DNA of 64,000 bases from Streptomyces echinatus (GCF_014203595.1 NZ_JACHJK010000006.1:186001-250000); one strand, 5' to 3'. Positions 1 to 9,493 are shown, counted from the first letter of the stretch. A program made the numbers and translations. The notes: a model not told the origin generated them from the letters alone.

Positions 1-3000
1 CCTGGCCCAGTTGCATCGCCTTGTCGAACAGCCAGTCCAAGGCGTCGTCCACCAGTTTCCGCAGGCCCTTGATGATCTCTACGACCTGCTCGGGCACGTT
101 GCCCAGCCCCACCTGGTTGGCGAGGAAGCCGATGGCCACCGGGACCGCGTCCGCGAAGCCCTTGGTGATCTTTTCGGCGCCCGGCTGGATGTTGCCCTTC
201 GCCACTTCGGCGATCGTCCGGGTGTACTGGTCGACGATCTGGAGGATCTCGCGGATGTACTCGATCGCGGACTGGACCGCGCTGAAGAAGGCCTGGCAGC
301 TGCGGATGACGGCCATGACGCCGGTCGGGTCCAGCATGGAGGCGAGCCTGGTCACGGCCTTCTCGATCACCTGCTTGGTGATCCACTCCACGGCCATGTC
401 GAGCACGGTGTTCCACAGGTCACCGAGCTTGTCGGCGACGTAGTCGTAGATCGCCGGGACGCCCCGCTCCTGAACGTCCTTGATGAAGGTCCAGGCTCCG
501 CTCAACGCGTCGACGCCGGCACGCAGTCGCCCGACCGTCTCCTCTCCGATGCGCGCGCCCAGCTTCTGCCACAGGGTCTCCGTGCTCACCCCGAGGACCT
601 GGAGCGCCACGTCGAGCATGGTGGAGGCATTCAGCTCGGCGGGGATGGTGATGCCCATCTGACCGAGGCCGCGCGTCAGCCATTTGCCCAGACCCTGGAG
701 CAGATACGTGCCGATGCCGTCGATGAACCCCAGGAAGCCCGTCCTGAGTGCCTGCAGCATGCCGAGCAGGAACTGGACCGGGTCCTTCTTGATGTCCTCG
801 ATGGCCTGTACGACGTTGCCGATGATGTCCCCGACCAACTCGGTCGGGAAGTTCATCATCTTGATGATCAGCGTGACGACGACCTCGAGGACGACGCCGA
901 CGAACTCGACGATTCGCGCCAGCGGTTCACCGAACTGGTTCAGGATGCGCTGGAACGCCCCGAGGGGGTCGAGCAGATCGTCCAGGGACAGGGTGTCCCA
1001 GATGCCCCGGAAGGTGTTGACGATCAGGTCGGCGGAGATGCCGAGCCGCGCCATCTCGCTCTCGATGCGGGCGGCGGCCTGGCCGATCACCCCCGACTCG
1101 GCGAGCTGGCTGTAGGTGGCGTCGCCGCCGGGGAGCAGGGTGATGAAGCCCCTGATCAGGTTCTCTGCGTTGCGCGGTACGGGTTCGCCGGTGAACGGTT
1201 CCTGACCGATGATCACGGTGAGCAGCGGGAAACCGGTGACACGACGGGCGCGGTCACCGAGCGGGCCGATCAGGGCTTGCTTCACCAGTTCCAGTGCCTT
1301 GGCCATGATCGTGGCGGTGAAGGCCGCGATCCGCCGTACCAGAGCCACGGCCCGCGCGGCGAGGTCCGGCAGCGTGTCCAGCAGCCGAGGCAGATTCTGC
1401 GGCTGGATCGCCCTCCACGCGTCGGTGAACAACTGCACCAGGTCGTTCTTGATGCCGACGAACGTCGCGAACTGCGTGTCCAGCCAGTCGGCGGCCTGCT
1501 GGAGGGTACCTCGCTCACGCAGTTGCTCGAGCGTCTGCTCCTTGCCGATGAGCTTCAGGAAGTCGCCGAGGATCTCCACCGTCGGCGCCTCGACCGCGGT
1601 GCCGCGCAACGGGTCGTGGTGCAGCACCTTCTTGGCCAGCTCCCACACCGGCCGTACCTCGGGCCGCTGCAGCAGCGGCTCGGCCACCTCGGCGATGACG
1701 GCCCGCACCGCCTCGATGACCTGGTCGACGAGTTCGGAGACCGCCGCGCGCGCGTCGGCGAGGACGGCGTCGAGATGGCGGCGTACGACGGCGACGTTGC
1801 CGTCGATGCCCGCGGTGACCGAGAGCTCGTCCCAGGCCTTCCCGACCTCGTCGACGATCCTGTCCAGGGTCAGATTGTGCGCGGCGAGCCGGGCCTGGAC
1901 CGCGTCGAGCACCTCGTCGACGACGCCGATGGTGCGCAACAGCCGGCCGGTCGCCTCGCCGAACGGCCCGAAGGTCAGTACGGACTCGACCAGTTGCTCG
2001 GGTCCGGCGTGCACCGGCCGGTGCGTGATCGGGTCGCTTCCGATGACCTGCGTGAGCATGGTGTAGCCGGGGATCGCGGACACCGCGGCTTTCACGCCGT
2101 CCACGATGAAGTCGGGGACGAGGTCGTCGAGCAGCGAACTCTCGCCGCTGCCCTCCCGCGCGACCTCCACGGGGCCGTCGGCCGCCCGCTGAACCACCGC
2201 AGCCGCGGATGGAGGAGCCGAAGTCCCCGTATTCCCGGGCACGACGGCCGGGTTGACCACCCGCCCCTCGGCCGCCCCGACGACGGCCGCCGCCCCACTC
2301 GCACCCGCACCCGTACCCGCCCCGGCCGCCGAACCCGCGTCCCCCGACTCCCGTACGTCCCGCAGCACGCGTGCCGTGGCGTACGCGACCTGCTCGTCGC
2401 GGTCCTGCGGCTCGCTGACCAGCAGCCCGGGGGCCACCGCCCGCCCCTGCGAGGGACCCGCGGACTGCTGGAGGGTGTGGGTCAGTTCATGGGCCAGCAA
2501 CTCGTAGCCGTCCGGCGTGGACGGGTTGTACTCGCCGGAGTTGAAGAAGATGTCGTTGCCGCTGGTGAACGCACGGGCCCCCAGCAGACTCGCCAGTTCG
2601 GCGGCCTCGGCGTCGTCGTGCAGGTGTACGTCCCCGAGAGGGGTCCCGAAGCCGCTCTCGGCCTCGGCGCGTAATTCCGCGGGAAGCGGCTTGCCACCGC
2701 CTCGGAGGGCGGTGATGCGCGCCGCGAGGTCGAGGCCGGGCGCGGACGATGACTCACCGGACTCCAGCAGCCGGGCGACCATGGCATTGCCGCCCGATGC
2801 CGTCGGCAGCACGGCGTGGGCCGCACGGGAGGGGCGGCCGGCCCCTGACAGCACCTTGCCCACCGCCCGCATCGACACCACGGGGGTACTGCTCGCACGT
2901 GAGCGCACACCAGTCGGGCGCGCATCAGCGACACCTTCAGGCGACAGCGACAAACGGCGTCCAACCGGCACGGGCTCAGTATGACCATGTTCACGTACTC

Positions 3001-3034
3001 TTCGCAGCAATTCCGCAAGGTGGCATTTCCTCAC
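1..3034 (-). CDS. eCIS-associated DUF4157 (HEXXH) protein, partial
   Basis: Partial: the 3' end lies beyond position 1, and 1011 codons are visible. I chose the GTG at 3034; a GTG at 2971 is an alternative. Residues about 120-200 form the DUF4157 domain with the zinc-protease motif HELTH at residues 182-186. DUF4157 is a hallmark accessory domain of extracellular contractile injection systems. After an Ala/Gly-rich stretch (about 210-290) comes a long hydrophobic, alpha-helical region in which a segment near residue 320 (IPGYTMLTQVIG) recurs near residue 600 (VTGFPLLTVIIG), so it looks internally duplicated. An in-frame TTA leucine codon sits at 2672-2674 (residue 121). The DUF4255 and AAA+ genes lie just upstream on the same strand, probably in one transcript. 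Whether it is a toxin, a chaperone-like loader or a structural protein cannot be read from the sequence. Confidence 0.85.
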   Translation of the reverse strand, partial: MRKCHLAELLRRVREHGHTEPVPVGRRLSLSPEGVADARPTGVRSRASSTPVVSMRAVGKVLSGAGRPSRAAHAVLPTASGGNAMVARLLESGESSSAPGLDLAARITALRGGGKPLPAELRAEAESGFGTPLGDVHLHDDAEAAELASLLGARAFTSGNDIFFNSGEYNPSTPDGYELLAHELTHTLQQSAGPSQGRAVAPGLLVSEPQDRDEQVAYATARVLRDVRESGDAGSAAGAGTGAGASGAAAVVGAAEGRVVNPAVVPGNTGTSAPPSAAAVVQRAADGPVEVAREGSGESSLLDDLVPDFIVDGVKAAVSAIPGYTMLTQVIGSDPITHRPVHAGPEQLVESVLTFGPFGEATGRLLRTIGVVDEVLDAVQARLAAHNLTLDRIVDEVGKAWDELSVTAGIDGNVAVVRRHLDAVLADARAAVSELVDQVIEAVRAVIAEVAEPLLQRPEVRPVWELAKKVLHHDPLRGTAVEAPTVEILGDFLKLIGKEQTLEQLRERGTLQQAADWLDTQFATFVGIKNDLVQLFTDAWRAIQPQNLPRLLDTLPDLAARAVALVRRIAAFTATIMAKALELVKQALIGPLGDRARRVTGFPLLTVIIGQEPFTGEPVPRNAENLIRGFITLLPGGDATYSQLAESGVIGQAAARIESEMARLGISADLIVNTFRGIWDTLSLDDLLDPLGAFQRILNQFGEPLARIVEFVGVVLEVVVTLIIKMMNFPTELVGDIIGNVVQAIEDIKKDPVQFLLGMLQALRTGFLGFIDGIGTYLLQGLGKWLTRGLGQMGITIPAELNASTMLDVALQVLGVSTETLWQKLGARIGEETVGRLRAGVDALSGAWTFIKDVQERGVPAIYDYVADKLGDLWNTVLDMAVEWITKQVIEKAVTRLASMLDPTGVMAVIRSCQAFFSAVQSAIEYIREILQIVDQYTRTIAEVAKGNIQPGAEKITKGFADAVPVAIGFLANQVGLGNVPEQVVEIIKGLRKLVDDALDWLFDKAMQLGQ

Positions 3035-3073
3035 CCCAACAGAGCATGTGAGCAAGGATTTTCGACTACGTGA

Positions 3074-3856
3074 TCAGATGTCGGAATCGTCGTCGCCTCC
3101 GCTCCACGTGACGGGCCCCCGCTCGGGGACCACCCCTTCGCCCGGCCCGCCCGACACCTCGTCACCGGTCCGGCCGGGCACGAGGAACGTTCCCTTGTCG
3201 CTCACCCGCGCGGTGCCGCGCGGCGTGACGACCGGCGAGCCCTCGGGCTGGTCGATACGACCGGCCACCAACTCCCGTTCGCCCACGGGGACACCGTCCT
3301 GCGCGGTGCGGATGACGTAACGGTGTACATCGGGTGCGGCTTCGGCCACCAGGGCGGCGTCGACGGTCGTGGTGACCAGCACATCGAGCCCGGGTTTGAG
3401 CTGGCCGCCGAGCGCGGACCAGAAGTCCGAGTTGTCCTGGCCGTCACCCGCCGCGATCTCCACCGAGGGCAACGGCCGCAGCTCCCTGAGGGACCCCGGC
3501 AGATGCTCGGTACCGATCTCATGGTGCAGCAGCAGCGTGGCCATCACCCGGCCGAGCAGAGCGTGTTCGTCCCGTACGTCACTGGTGAACGCCGTGATGA
3601 GATACCGGCAGTCGACCCTGGGCAGTGGCCTGCGGCGGTGCTTGCGTCCATCTGCGTCGACGATCACCTCCATTCCGCCCTCGCGCTGTTCCACGTTGCG
3701 GCGGACGTCCCAGAGGTACAGGTTGACCGTCGGCCGGCCCGACGTCCGGGCCACCCAGTCGCGGTCAGGGGCCTCGAACGCGATCGCGACGTCCTTGCCC
3801 AGCGGCACCTTGGCCCGCAGGAACGATTCCAGGGCCCGGTCGAGCAGATCGAGCAA
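3074..3856 (-). CDS. DUF4255 protein, Pvc16/Afp16-type tail terminator of an eCIS
   Basis: A 260-aa protein. The N-terminal part (residues 1-190) matches the DUF4255 / Pvc16 N-terminal family. In R-type and Afp/PVC particles this family caps the distal end of tube and sheath, so the likely role is completion of the contractile tail in the cytoplasm. The C-terminal 60 residues are acidic and Gly/Pro-rich, apparently a disordered tail. The start is TTG at 3856, preceded by a good GGGAG box 8 nt upstream. The stop is 39 bp upstream of the DUF4157 start and the AAA+ gene ends 18 bp upstream, so the three form an operon. The identity rests on fold-level family recognition and on the neighbours. 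Confidence 0.82.
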   Translation of the reverse strand: MLDLLDRALESFLRAKVPLGKDVAIAFEAPDRDWVARTSGRPTVNLYLWDVRRNVEQREGGMEVIVDADGRKHRRRPLPRVDCRYLITAFTSDVRDEHALLGRVMATLLLHHEIGTEHLPGSLRELRPLPSVEIAAGDGQDNSDFWSALGGQLKPGLDVLVTTTVDAALVAEAAPDVHRYVIRTAQDGVPVGERELVAGRIDQPEGSPVVTPRGTARVSDKGTFLVPGRTGDEVSGGPGEGVVPERGPVTWSGGDDDSDI

Positions 3857-3874
3857 CGAAAGACTCCCTTCCCC

Positions 3875-5947
3875 TCAGTCTTGCTCGGTGTCCAGCAGGT
3901 CCATGTACGGGCCGAACTCCGCCTCCGTGCACAGCCGTCCGATCTTCTGAAACTCCCTGTGCAGTGCGAGGACCACATGTTCCATGGTGATCGTGCCGCT
4001 GTCCCGGGCGGCCCGGAACGCGGCCCCGAGCGCGGCGTTGCGGATGATGCCGCCCGTAACACGGAACTGCCGGGCCAGGAAGTCCAGATCCAGTTCCGAC
4101 ACCGGTGCGGGCGCCGGGAACGCCCGCTGCCAGATGCGGCGTCGGCCGCACTCGTCGGGGGCTTCGAACTCCACCCCGACAGAGACGCGGCGCAAAAACG
4201 CGTCGTCGATGTTGCGCTGCAGGTTGGTCGCCAGGACGACGATGCCGTCGTACGACTCAAGGCGTTGCAGCAGGTACGCCACCTGGATATTGGCATAGCG
4301 GTCGTGCGAGTCGCTGACCTCGGAGCGCTTGCCGAACAGCGCGTCGGCCTCGTCGAAGAACAGCACCAGGTCGCCCGCGGCGGCGGCCCCGAAGATCCGC
4401 TCCAGGTTCTTCTCGGTCTCCCCGATGTACTTGCTGACCACCGAGGACAAGCTGACCTTGTACAGGTCGAGTTGGAGCTCGCCCGCGATGATCTCGGCGG
4501 CAAGTGTCTTGCCGGTCCCCGACGGTCCGGAGAACAGGGCGACGACACCGGCCGAGGGCAGTGGGGAGAAACCCCACTGCTGGTAGACCAGGGACCGTCG
4601 CTGATGGCGGGTCACGATCTCCCGCAGCCCGCGCGTCTGGTCGGCGGGCAGCACCAGGTCGTCCCAGTCGCGCTGCGGGCTCACCCGGACCGCGAGCCGG
4701 TCGAGATGACCGCCCGCGAGGCGCCGGATTCCCGCGGACAGGCCTGCGACCTGGCCTCCGGCGGCGGCGGCGACCAGGCCGAGCTGGTCACGGGTCAGTC
4801 GTATGCCTGCCTCCGGGCCGGTGCCGAACGCGGCTGCCCAGTCGGCGGCGTCGGCGGCCGCGGGGCCGACCGTCAGCTCGGTGAAGGCCCGGCGCGGCAG
4901 CACCTCCAGCGGCAGCTCCGCGCCCGAGCCGAGCACCCAGGTCAGATGGTCCGCACGGTCGATCCGGTCGCAGGTCTCCCGGTCCGGCGGCCCGGTCAGC
5001 TCCAGCACCACCGCCAGTTCACCGATGGTGGCCTCACGTACGAGTGCCTCCCAGGCCGCGGCGCCACCCGGTACGGCGCTCGTCAACAGGCCCTGACCCG
5101 ACCGGTGTTCGGTCACCGCGCGCAGTCGACTGGCTGTGTCCGTGCCCGACACGAGGAGCAGTTCCGGGACGGCGGTGCCGGGGGCGGTGCCCTCCGTGCG
5201 ACGGGTGCCGGGCGGGAGGCCGGGGTCGGGAGTGTCGTCGCCGGTCAGGGCCCAGAGCACTCGGTCCGCCGGGGCGAGCATCCGGGTGGCCCACGGCCCT
5301 TCGGTGCCGACCGCGACGAGCGCTGCAGTGAGCAGCCGGGAGCCGTGCGCCGCGGCGTGCGCCGAGCCGAACATACGCGTCACCGTCGACAGGGTCAGCC
5401 TCGGCAGATGCACGTCGTCCTGGATGTAGCACACCAGCTTCATCCGGGCCGGGGACAGGTCCACCGCGCAGACCACGGCGAGGAGTTCGGCCTGGGAGAG
5501 TGTCAGCCGGGAGCGGCGTACCAGCATGGTGAAGGGGTCGCCGCCAGTCGAGGCATCCTTCCCGGCACCGTCGAGCGAGGCGGCGAACATCTCTCTGGCC
5601 GCGGCCAGTCCGGGCTCCAGGTGGTCGCGTACGCCGCGCACCGCCGAGCGGTCCGGGCCGTCGAGGCCGGGGAGCGTACGCAGCACTCGGTCGAGATCCT
5701 CGCTCGCGACGTAGAGTCCGGCGAAGTCGTGGGGCGGTACGCCCTCGCCCAGACGGCAGATCAGTGCCTCGCGCTGCAGCAGTGTGTCCGCCAGCATCTG
5801 CCAGGGCGCCACGGCCTCGGACGCGTGCGCCGTGTGTCCCACTCCCTCAGATCCGCTCGCCGGAACCACCCCTGAGTCCGTTTCCAGCCCGACCCGCGCG
5901 GCCGTCATCGTAGCGCCGGTCCGTCGTCCGATATCACGAGAGAACAT
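3875..5947 (-). CDS. AAA+ ATPase, Afp15/Pvc15-like eCIS ATPase
   Basis: A 691-aa protein with an ATP-dependent remodelling role in assembly of the contractile injection particle, as for Afp15/Pvc15. Residues 1 to about 440 form the long N-terminal domain typical of eCIS ATPases. The AAA module has a Walker A motif GPSGTGKT near residue 473, a Walker B motif LFFDEADALFGKR near 528-540, then a sensor-1 region (ATNLQRNIDDAF) and an arginine-containing RRVSVGVEFEAP segment. The start may be ATG 5947 or ATG 5908: only the first has a GGAG upstream, and it lies 12 nt away inside the palindrome at 5958-5972. The same-strand downstream genes are DUF4255 and DUF4157. The divergent neighbour is the NlpC/P60 gene. 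Confidence 0.87.
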   Translation of the reverse strand: MFSRDIGRRTGATMTAARVGLETDSGVVPASGSEGVGHTAHASEAVAPWQMLADTLLQREALICRLGEGVPPHDFAGLYVASEDLDRVLRTLPGLDGPDRSAVRGVRDHLEPGLAAAREMFAASLDGAGKDASTGGDPFTMLVRRSRLTLSQAELLAVVCAVDLSPARMKLVCYIQDDVHLPRLTLSTVTRMFGSAHAAAHGSRLLTAALVAVGTEGPWATRMLAPADRVLWALTGDDTPDPGLPPGTRRTEGTAPGTAVPELLLVSGTDTASRLRAVTEHRSGQGLLTSAVPGGAAAWEALVREATIGELAVVLELTGPPDRETCDRIDRADHLTWVLGSGAELPLEVLPRRAFTELTVGPAAADAADWAAAFGTGPEAGIRLTRDQLGLVAAAAGGQVAGLSAGIRRLAGGHLDRLAVRVSPQRDWDDLVLPADQTRGLREIVTRHQRRSLVYQQWGFSPLPSAGVVALFSGPSGTGKTLAAEIIAGELQLDLYKVSLSSVVSKYIGETEKNLERIFGAAAAGDLVLFFDEADALFGKRSEVSDSHDRYANIQVAYLLQRLESYDGIVVLATNLQRNIDDAFLRRVSVGVEFEAPDECGRRRIWQRAFPAPAPVSELDLDFLARQFRVTGGIIRNAALGAAFRAARDSGTITMEHVVLALHREFQKIGRLCTEAEFGPYMDLLDTEQD

Positions 5948-5957
5948 CAAATCGCGG

Positions 5958-5972
5958 ACTCCACGGTGGAGT
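5958..5972. promoter_or_regulatory. Perfect 15-bp palindrome in the divergent eCIS ATPase / NlpC-P60 promoter gap
   Basis: ACTCCACGGTGGAGT is a perfect inverted repeat (7-bp arms, 1-bp centre). It is the only obvious dyad in the 51-bp space between ATG 5947 (minus) and ATG 5999 (plus). Its position suggests an operator shared by both transcription units. No cognate regulator is encoded in the visible part of the cluster. Confidence 0.5.
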
Positions 5973-5998
5973 GTCCGGCACAGCCGTACTCTTGCGAC

Positions 5999-7720
5999 AT
6001 GCCTCGCTTCTCCGCCGAGCAGATCTACGCCTTCGCCCGCCAGGCAGGCTTCTCCCCGGACCAGGCGACCACCATGACCGCTGTCGCCCTCGCGGAGTCG
6101 GGCGGTGACAGCCGGGCGTACAACCCGGTCGGGGAGGACAGCAGGGGGCTGTGGCAGATCAACGCGCGCGCCCACCCGGATCTGGCCGAGCGGTTCGACC
6201 TGAACGACCCGGTCGACAACGCCAGGGCGGCCTTCCAGATCTCCCGGCACGGCAGCGACTTCTCGCCGTGGACGACGACGCACCATGGCTCGTCCGCCCG
6301 TTATCTGCGGTTCCAGGAGGAGGCCCAGGCAGCCGCGGTCGCCCACGGCGACGGAGCCGGGCTCGGTGTGTGGAGCGGTACTTCCGGCTACGGTGATCCC
6401 CGCAGCGCCGGGTCCGACGACGGGCAGCAGGCGATGCCTCCGGCTCCCGCGACCACGCAGCCCTCGGTGACCCCGGCCGTGGACCACGGCACGACGACCG
6501 GCGCCGGGGCCGACACCGCGCCGGGGCAACCCCGGTCCTCCGAGCGCCTCGGAGCCGAGTACGGCATCCCCCTGGAGGGCGGCACACCGCGGGCCGGCGG
6601 GGAGTACGGACTGCCCGCGGCGACACCGGGTGACCCCGCCTCCGGGCCAGCAGCGCCCGCACAGCCGCAAGCGCCCCCGGCGGAACCGCCCGCAGCCGCG
6701 CCCGACAGCGGCACGGTGCCGGCGGCGGCGCACGCGGACGGCAGCCAGGTGGACCGCTTCGTCCAGGCGGCGCTGGCCCAGAACGGGGACCAGTACGTCT
6801 ACGGCGCCGAGACACGGCCGAGCGATCCGAACCCGAGCGCCTTCGACTGCTCCGAGCTCGTGGAGTGGGCGGCACAGCAGGCCGGACTGCACATCACGGA
6901 CGGCGCGCTGGCGCAGTACCGGCAACTCCACCAGGCGGGCACCGAGATGTCGGTCGAGGACGCCATCCACACCCGCGGAGCGCTGCTCTTCAACTTCTCC
7001 AGCGACCCGGTGACCGGAGCGCCGTCCGGTCAGCATGTGGCGATCAGCCTCGGCGACGGACGGACCATCGAAGCCGCCAACTCCCGTGACGGAGTGGGTA
7101 TTTTCGAGGCCAGTACCAGACGCTTCAACTACGCCGCCATGATCCCGGGCACCCAGGGCGGCGCCGCGCCCGCTGCACACCCGCCCGAGCACGCGACCGC
7201 CGTGGCGACACAGGAGGAGCACCCGGCGGCGGAGCCCGCCCCGCCCGCGCAGACAGCCGAGCCCGCTCACTCGGCGGCCCCCGCCGAGCCGACCGGGTCC
7301 GCCCCCGCGGCCTCGTCCGACGCGCAGCCGGACGGCCAGGCCTTCAGCGCCGGGCCCGCCGCCACCGAGCACGCCGCCACGGAGCCCCCTGCCACCGAGC
7401 CCGACGACTTCGACCGCCGTCTCGCCGCCGATCCCTTCGACCTGGACCAGGACACCCTCCCGGCCAGCCTGGAGTTCACCGGCCCGACGACGCCCCCGGA
7501 CCTCCCGGCGCACACGGCGGTGGACCCGTACCCGACGGCCCCGCCGGACGCGTCGTTCACCGGCCACCCGGAGGCCGACGGATCCGACGGGGCCCACGGG
7601 ACCGACGACATGGGCGGCTTCGACGCACCCCACGCGACCGTCGCCCATGTCGACCTCGGCGTCGACCACCACGGTGCCGACCCGGACCTCGGCCACGACA
7701 TCGCGTACGGAGGGCACTGA
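5999..7720 (+). CDS. Leaderless lysozyme-like plus NlpC/P60 peptidoglycan hydrolase, candidate eCIS cargo
   Basis: A 573-aa protein. Residues 1-130 resemble a transglycosylase/lysozyme-like domain (ALAESGGDSRAYNPV, then GLWQINARAHPDL). A Pro/Ala-rich linker (about 140-240) leads to an NlpC/P60 cysteine peptidase domain with the nucleophile in FDCSEL (Cys284) and the histidine in GQHVAIS (His346). The C-terminal 180 residues are acidic, Ala/Pro-rich and probably disordered. There is no signal peptide, although both enzymatic domains act on peptidoglycan. Together with its place divergent from the eCIS ATPase, this fits a protein delivered by, or loaded on, the contractile particle; a spike component or an enzyme acting at lysis are alternatives. 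The gene ends 6 bp before the dynamin-like gene, so they are likely cotranscribed. Confidence 0.78.
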   Translation: MPRFSAEQIYAFARQAGFSPDQATTMTAVALAESGGDSRAYNPVGEDSRGLWQINARAHPDLAERFDLNDPVDNARAAFQISRHGSDFSPWTTTHHGSSARYLRFQEEAQAAAVAHGDGAGLGVWSGTSGYGDPRSAGSDDGQQAMPPAPATTQPSVTPAVDHGTTTGAGADTAPGQPRSSERLGAEYGIPLEGGTPRAGGEYGLPAATPGDPASGPAAPAQPQAPPAEPPAAAPDSGTVPAAAHADGSQVDRFVQAALAQNGDQYVYGAETRPSDPNPSAFDCSELVEWAAQQAGLHITDGALAQYRQLHQAGTEMSVEDAIHTRGALLFNFSSDPVTGAPSGQHVAISLGDGRTIEAANSRDGVGIFEASTRRFNYAAMIPGTQGGAAPAAHPPEHATAVATQEEHPAAEPAPPAQTAEPAHSAAPAEPTGSAPAASSDAQPDGQAFSAGPAATEHAATEPPATEPDDFDRRLAADPFDLDQDTLPASLEFTGPTTPPDLPAHTAVDPYPTAPPDASFTGHPEADGSDGAHGTDDMGGFDAPHATVAHVDLGVDHHGADPDLGHDIAYGGH

Positions 7721-7726
7721 TCGCAG

Positions 7727-9493
7727 GTGGTGACAACCGATCAGCTGGCGCGCCGGCTGCTGGCCGAGGCCATCGGCGAGGCACGACGCAACGGCAGACC
7801 CGACCTGGCGGCCCGGCTCACCGCCGAGGCGCGGGACCTGACGTCAGGGCCTTTCCAGGTGCTGGTCGCGGGAGAGTTCAAGAAGGGCAAGAGCAGCCTT
7901 GTCAACGGGCTGATCGGGGTCCCGGTCTGCGGCACCGACCCGACCGGGTTCACCAGGGTGCCGGTCCTCGTCGGCCATGCGGCCACCGCCCACGCCGAGG
8001 TGGTCACGTCGGGCGACACCCCCGAGACCGTGTCGGTCGACCCCCGCGAGGTGGCGGGCTGCTCCACCTCGGGCGTCGACGGCGGCGGGCGCAAGCTGGC
8101 GGCCATCGAGGTCGGGCTGCCGCGGACCCTGCTGTCGACCGGGCTGACCCTCGTGGACAGCCCCGGCATCGGCGGGGGTTTCGCCTCGGCGCAGGCATCC
8201 GCCGCGATCCGGGCCGTGTCGCTGGCCGACGCCGTGCTCATGGTCAGCGACGCGAGCCAGGAGTTCACCGCGGCCGAGATCGACTTCCTCAGGCATGTGA
8301 TCGAGACCTGCCCCAACACCCTCTGTGTACTGACGAAGACCGATCTGTACCTGGACTGGCGGCGCATCCTGGAGATCAACCGCAGACACCTCGCGACCGC
8401 CGGGCTGAGCGTGGAGATCGTGCCCGTCTCGGCCAGGCTGCGGGAGCTCGCACTCGACTCCGGGGACGCCGAGCTCAACGCGGAATCCGGTTTCCCCGTG
8501 CTGGTGGAGAGACTGCGCTCCCGGCTGGCGGGCAACAGGGCTACGGCGACCGGGCGGGCTGTCGCTGCCGTGGCCGACAGCATCGGGCAGATCGAGCACA
8601 CACTGTCGGCGGGGCAGCGCGAGCAGGACCGCGGACAGGCCGAGCGGACCCGGCAGCGCGCCGAGCGGCTGGCCGCCCCTTCGGCCCGCTGGATGAACCT
8701 GGTCAACGACCGGTTCGCCGACGTCAACGCCCGTACCCGCAACGAGCTGCAGGACCGGATGCTCCGCTTGGAACAGGACGCGGTCGCCCGGGTCAACGCG
8801 CTCGACCCGCTGCGGGAGTGGGACGAGTTCGTGCCCTGGCTGTACCAGCGGACGAACGAGGAACTGACCGACTGCCACAACCGCGCCCTCGCAGCCATCG
8901 AGGACGTGGCCGCGGAAGTCGCCAAGGCCTTCGCGGACGAATCCGGTGAGATCCTGCCCGCCTCGCGCCAGGGACTGGCGGGCGCCAGCGCCAGCGTCCA
9001 GCTCGGCAGCCTCACGACCAAGGCGGCCGGCCGTGTCGAAGTGGGCATGCAGGCCGCCCGGGGCTGGTCGCTCAGCAGCTCCGTGATCACCACCTTGCTG
9101 ATCACGACCCTGCATCCGGCGTTGTGGGTGCTGCTGCCCATCACCGCCACCTTCGGAACGGTGTTCGCGGTGAAGTCCGTACGCGACCAGAAAACGGCGC
9201 GGATGGAACAGTCCCGGCGCGAGGGTGCTTCCGCAGTGATCAACTACCTCCGGCAGCAACACAGTTTCGCCGTGAACGCGGCCGCCGACCGGATTCGCAC
9301 CTGCCAGAGCCGCCTGCGCGACTACTACCTGGACCGCGCCACCGAACTGCGCGAGACCGCCGAACGCAGCTACCGGGCGGCCACCTCCGCCACTGTGGCC
9401 ACGCCTGCCGACCTGGGCCGCGTACGGGCACTGCTCGACTCCGCGAACGCGGCGGCGACCCAGGCCGGATTCCCGAGAAAGCGGCACCCATGA
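7727..9493 (+). CDS. Bacterial dynamin-like GTPase, first of a pair
   Basis: A 588-aa large GTPase. The G1 motif GEFKKGKSS begins at residue 49, G3 DSPG is near 144 and G4 TKTD is at 203-206. The stalk that follows is helical and charged (about 260-430). A strongly hydrophobic hairpin (about 450-480) would insert in or cross the membrane, followed by a C-terminal helical region. This is the layout of bacterial dynamin-like proteins such as IniA or DynA, which remodel or protect membranes. The start is GTG 7727 or the adjacent GTG 7730. The gene overlaps its partner by 4 bp, so both proteins are probably made in balanced amounts and may form a heteromer. Its position behind an eCIS hydrolase gene suggests a role in envelope stress at firing or lysis, but that is inference. 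Confidence 0.85.
   Translation: MVTTDQLARRLLAEAIGEARRNGRPDLAARLTAEARDLTSGPFQVLVAGEFKKGKSSLVNGLIGVPVCGTDPTGFTRVPVLVGHAATAHAEVVTSGDTPETVSVDPREVAGCSTSGVDGGGRKLAAIEVGLPRTLLSTGLTLVDSPGIGGGFASAQASAAIRAVSLADAVLMVSDASQEFTAAEIDFLRHVIETCPNTLCVLTKTDLYLDWRRILEINRRHLATAGLSVEIVPVSARLRELALDSGDAELNAESGFPVLVERLRSRLAGNRATATGRAVAAVADSIGQIEHTLSAGQREQDRGQAERTRQRAERLAAPSARWMNLVNDRFADVNARTRNELQDRMLRLEQDAVARVNALDPLREWDEFVPWLYQRTNEELTDCHNRALAAIEDVAAEVAKAFADESGEILPASRQGLAGASASVQLGSLTTKAAGRVEVGMQAARGWSLSSSVITTLLITTLHPALWVLLPITATFGTVFAVKSVRDQKTARMEQSRREGASAVINYLRQQHSFAVNAAADRIRTCQSRLRDYYLDRATELRETAERSYRAATSATVATPADLGRVRALLDSANAAATQAGFPRKRHP

Noticed and set aside
11..2674. Long plus-strand open frame
   Set aside because: It lies antisense to the DUF4157 gene, whose frame contains the HELTH motif and typical helical protein sequence. 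The plus frame is the usual high-GC shadow.
3323..5875. 850-codon plus-strand open frame
   Set aside because: It is antisense to the DUF4255 and AAA+ genes, and its translation has no domain-like features.
5948..7717. Minus-strand extension of the AAA+ frame
   Set aside because: The extension is antisense to the NlpC/P60 gene and low-complexity; the ATPase domain architecture begins near 5947.
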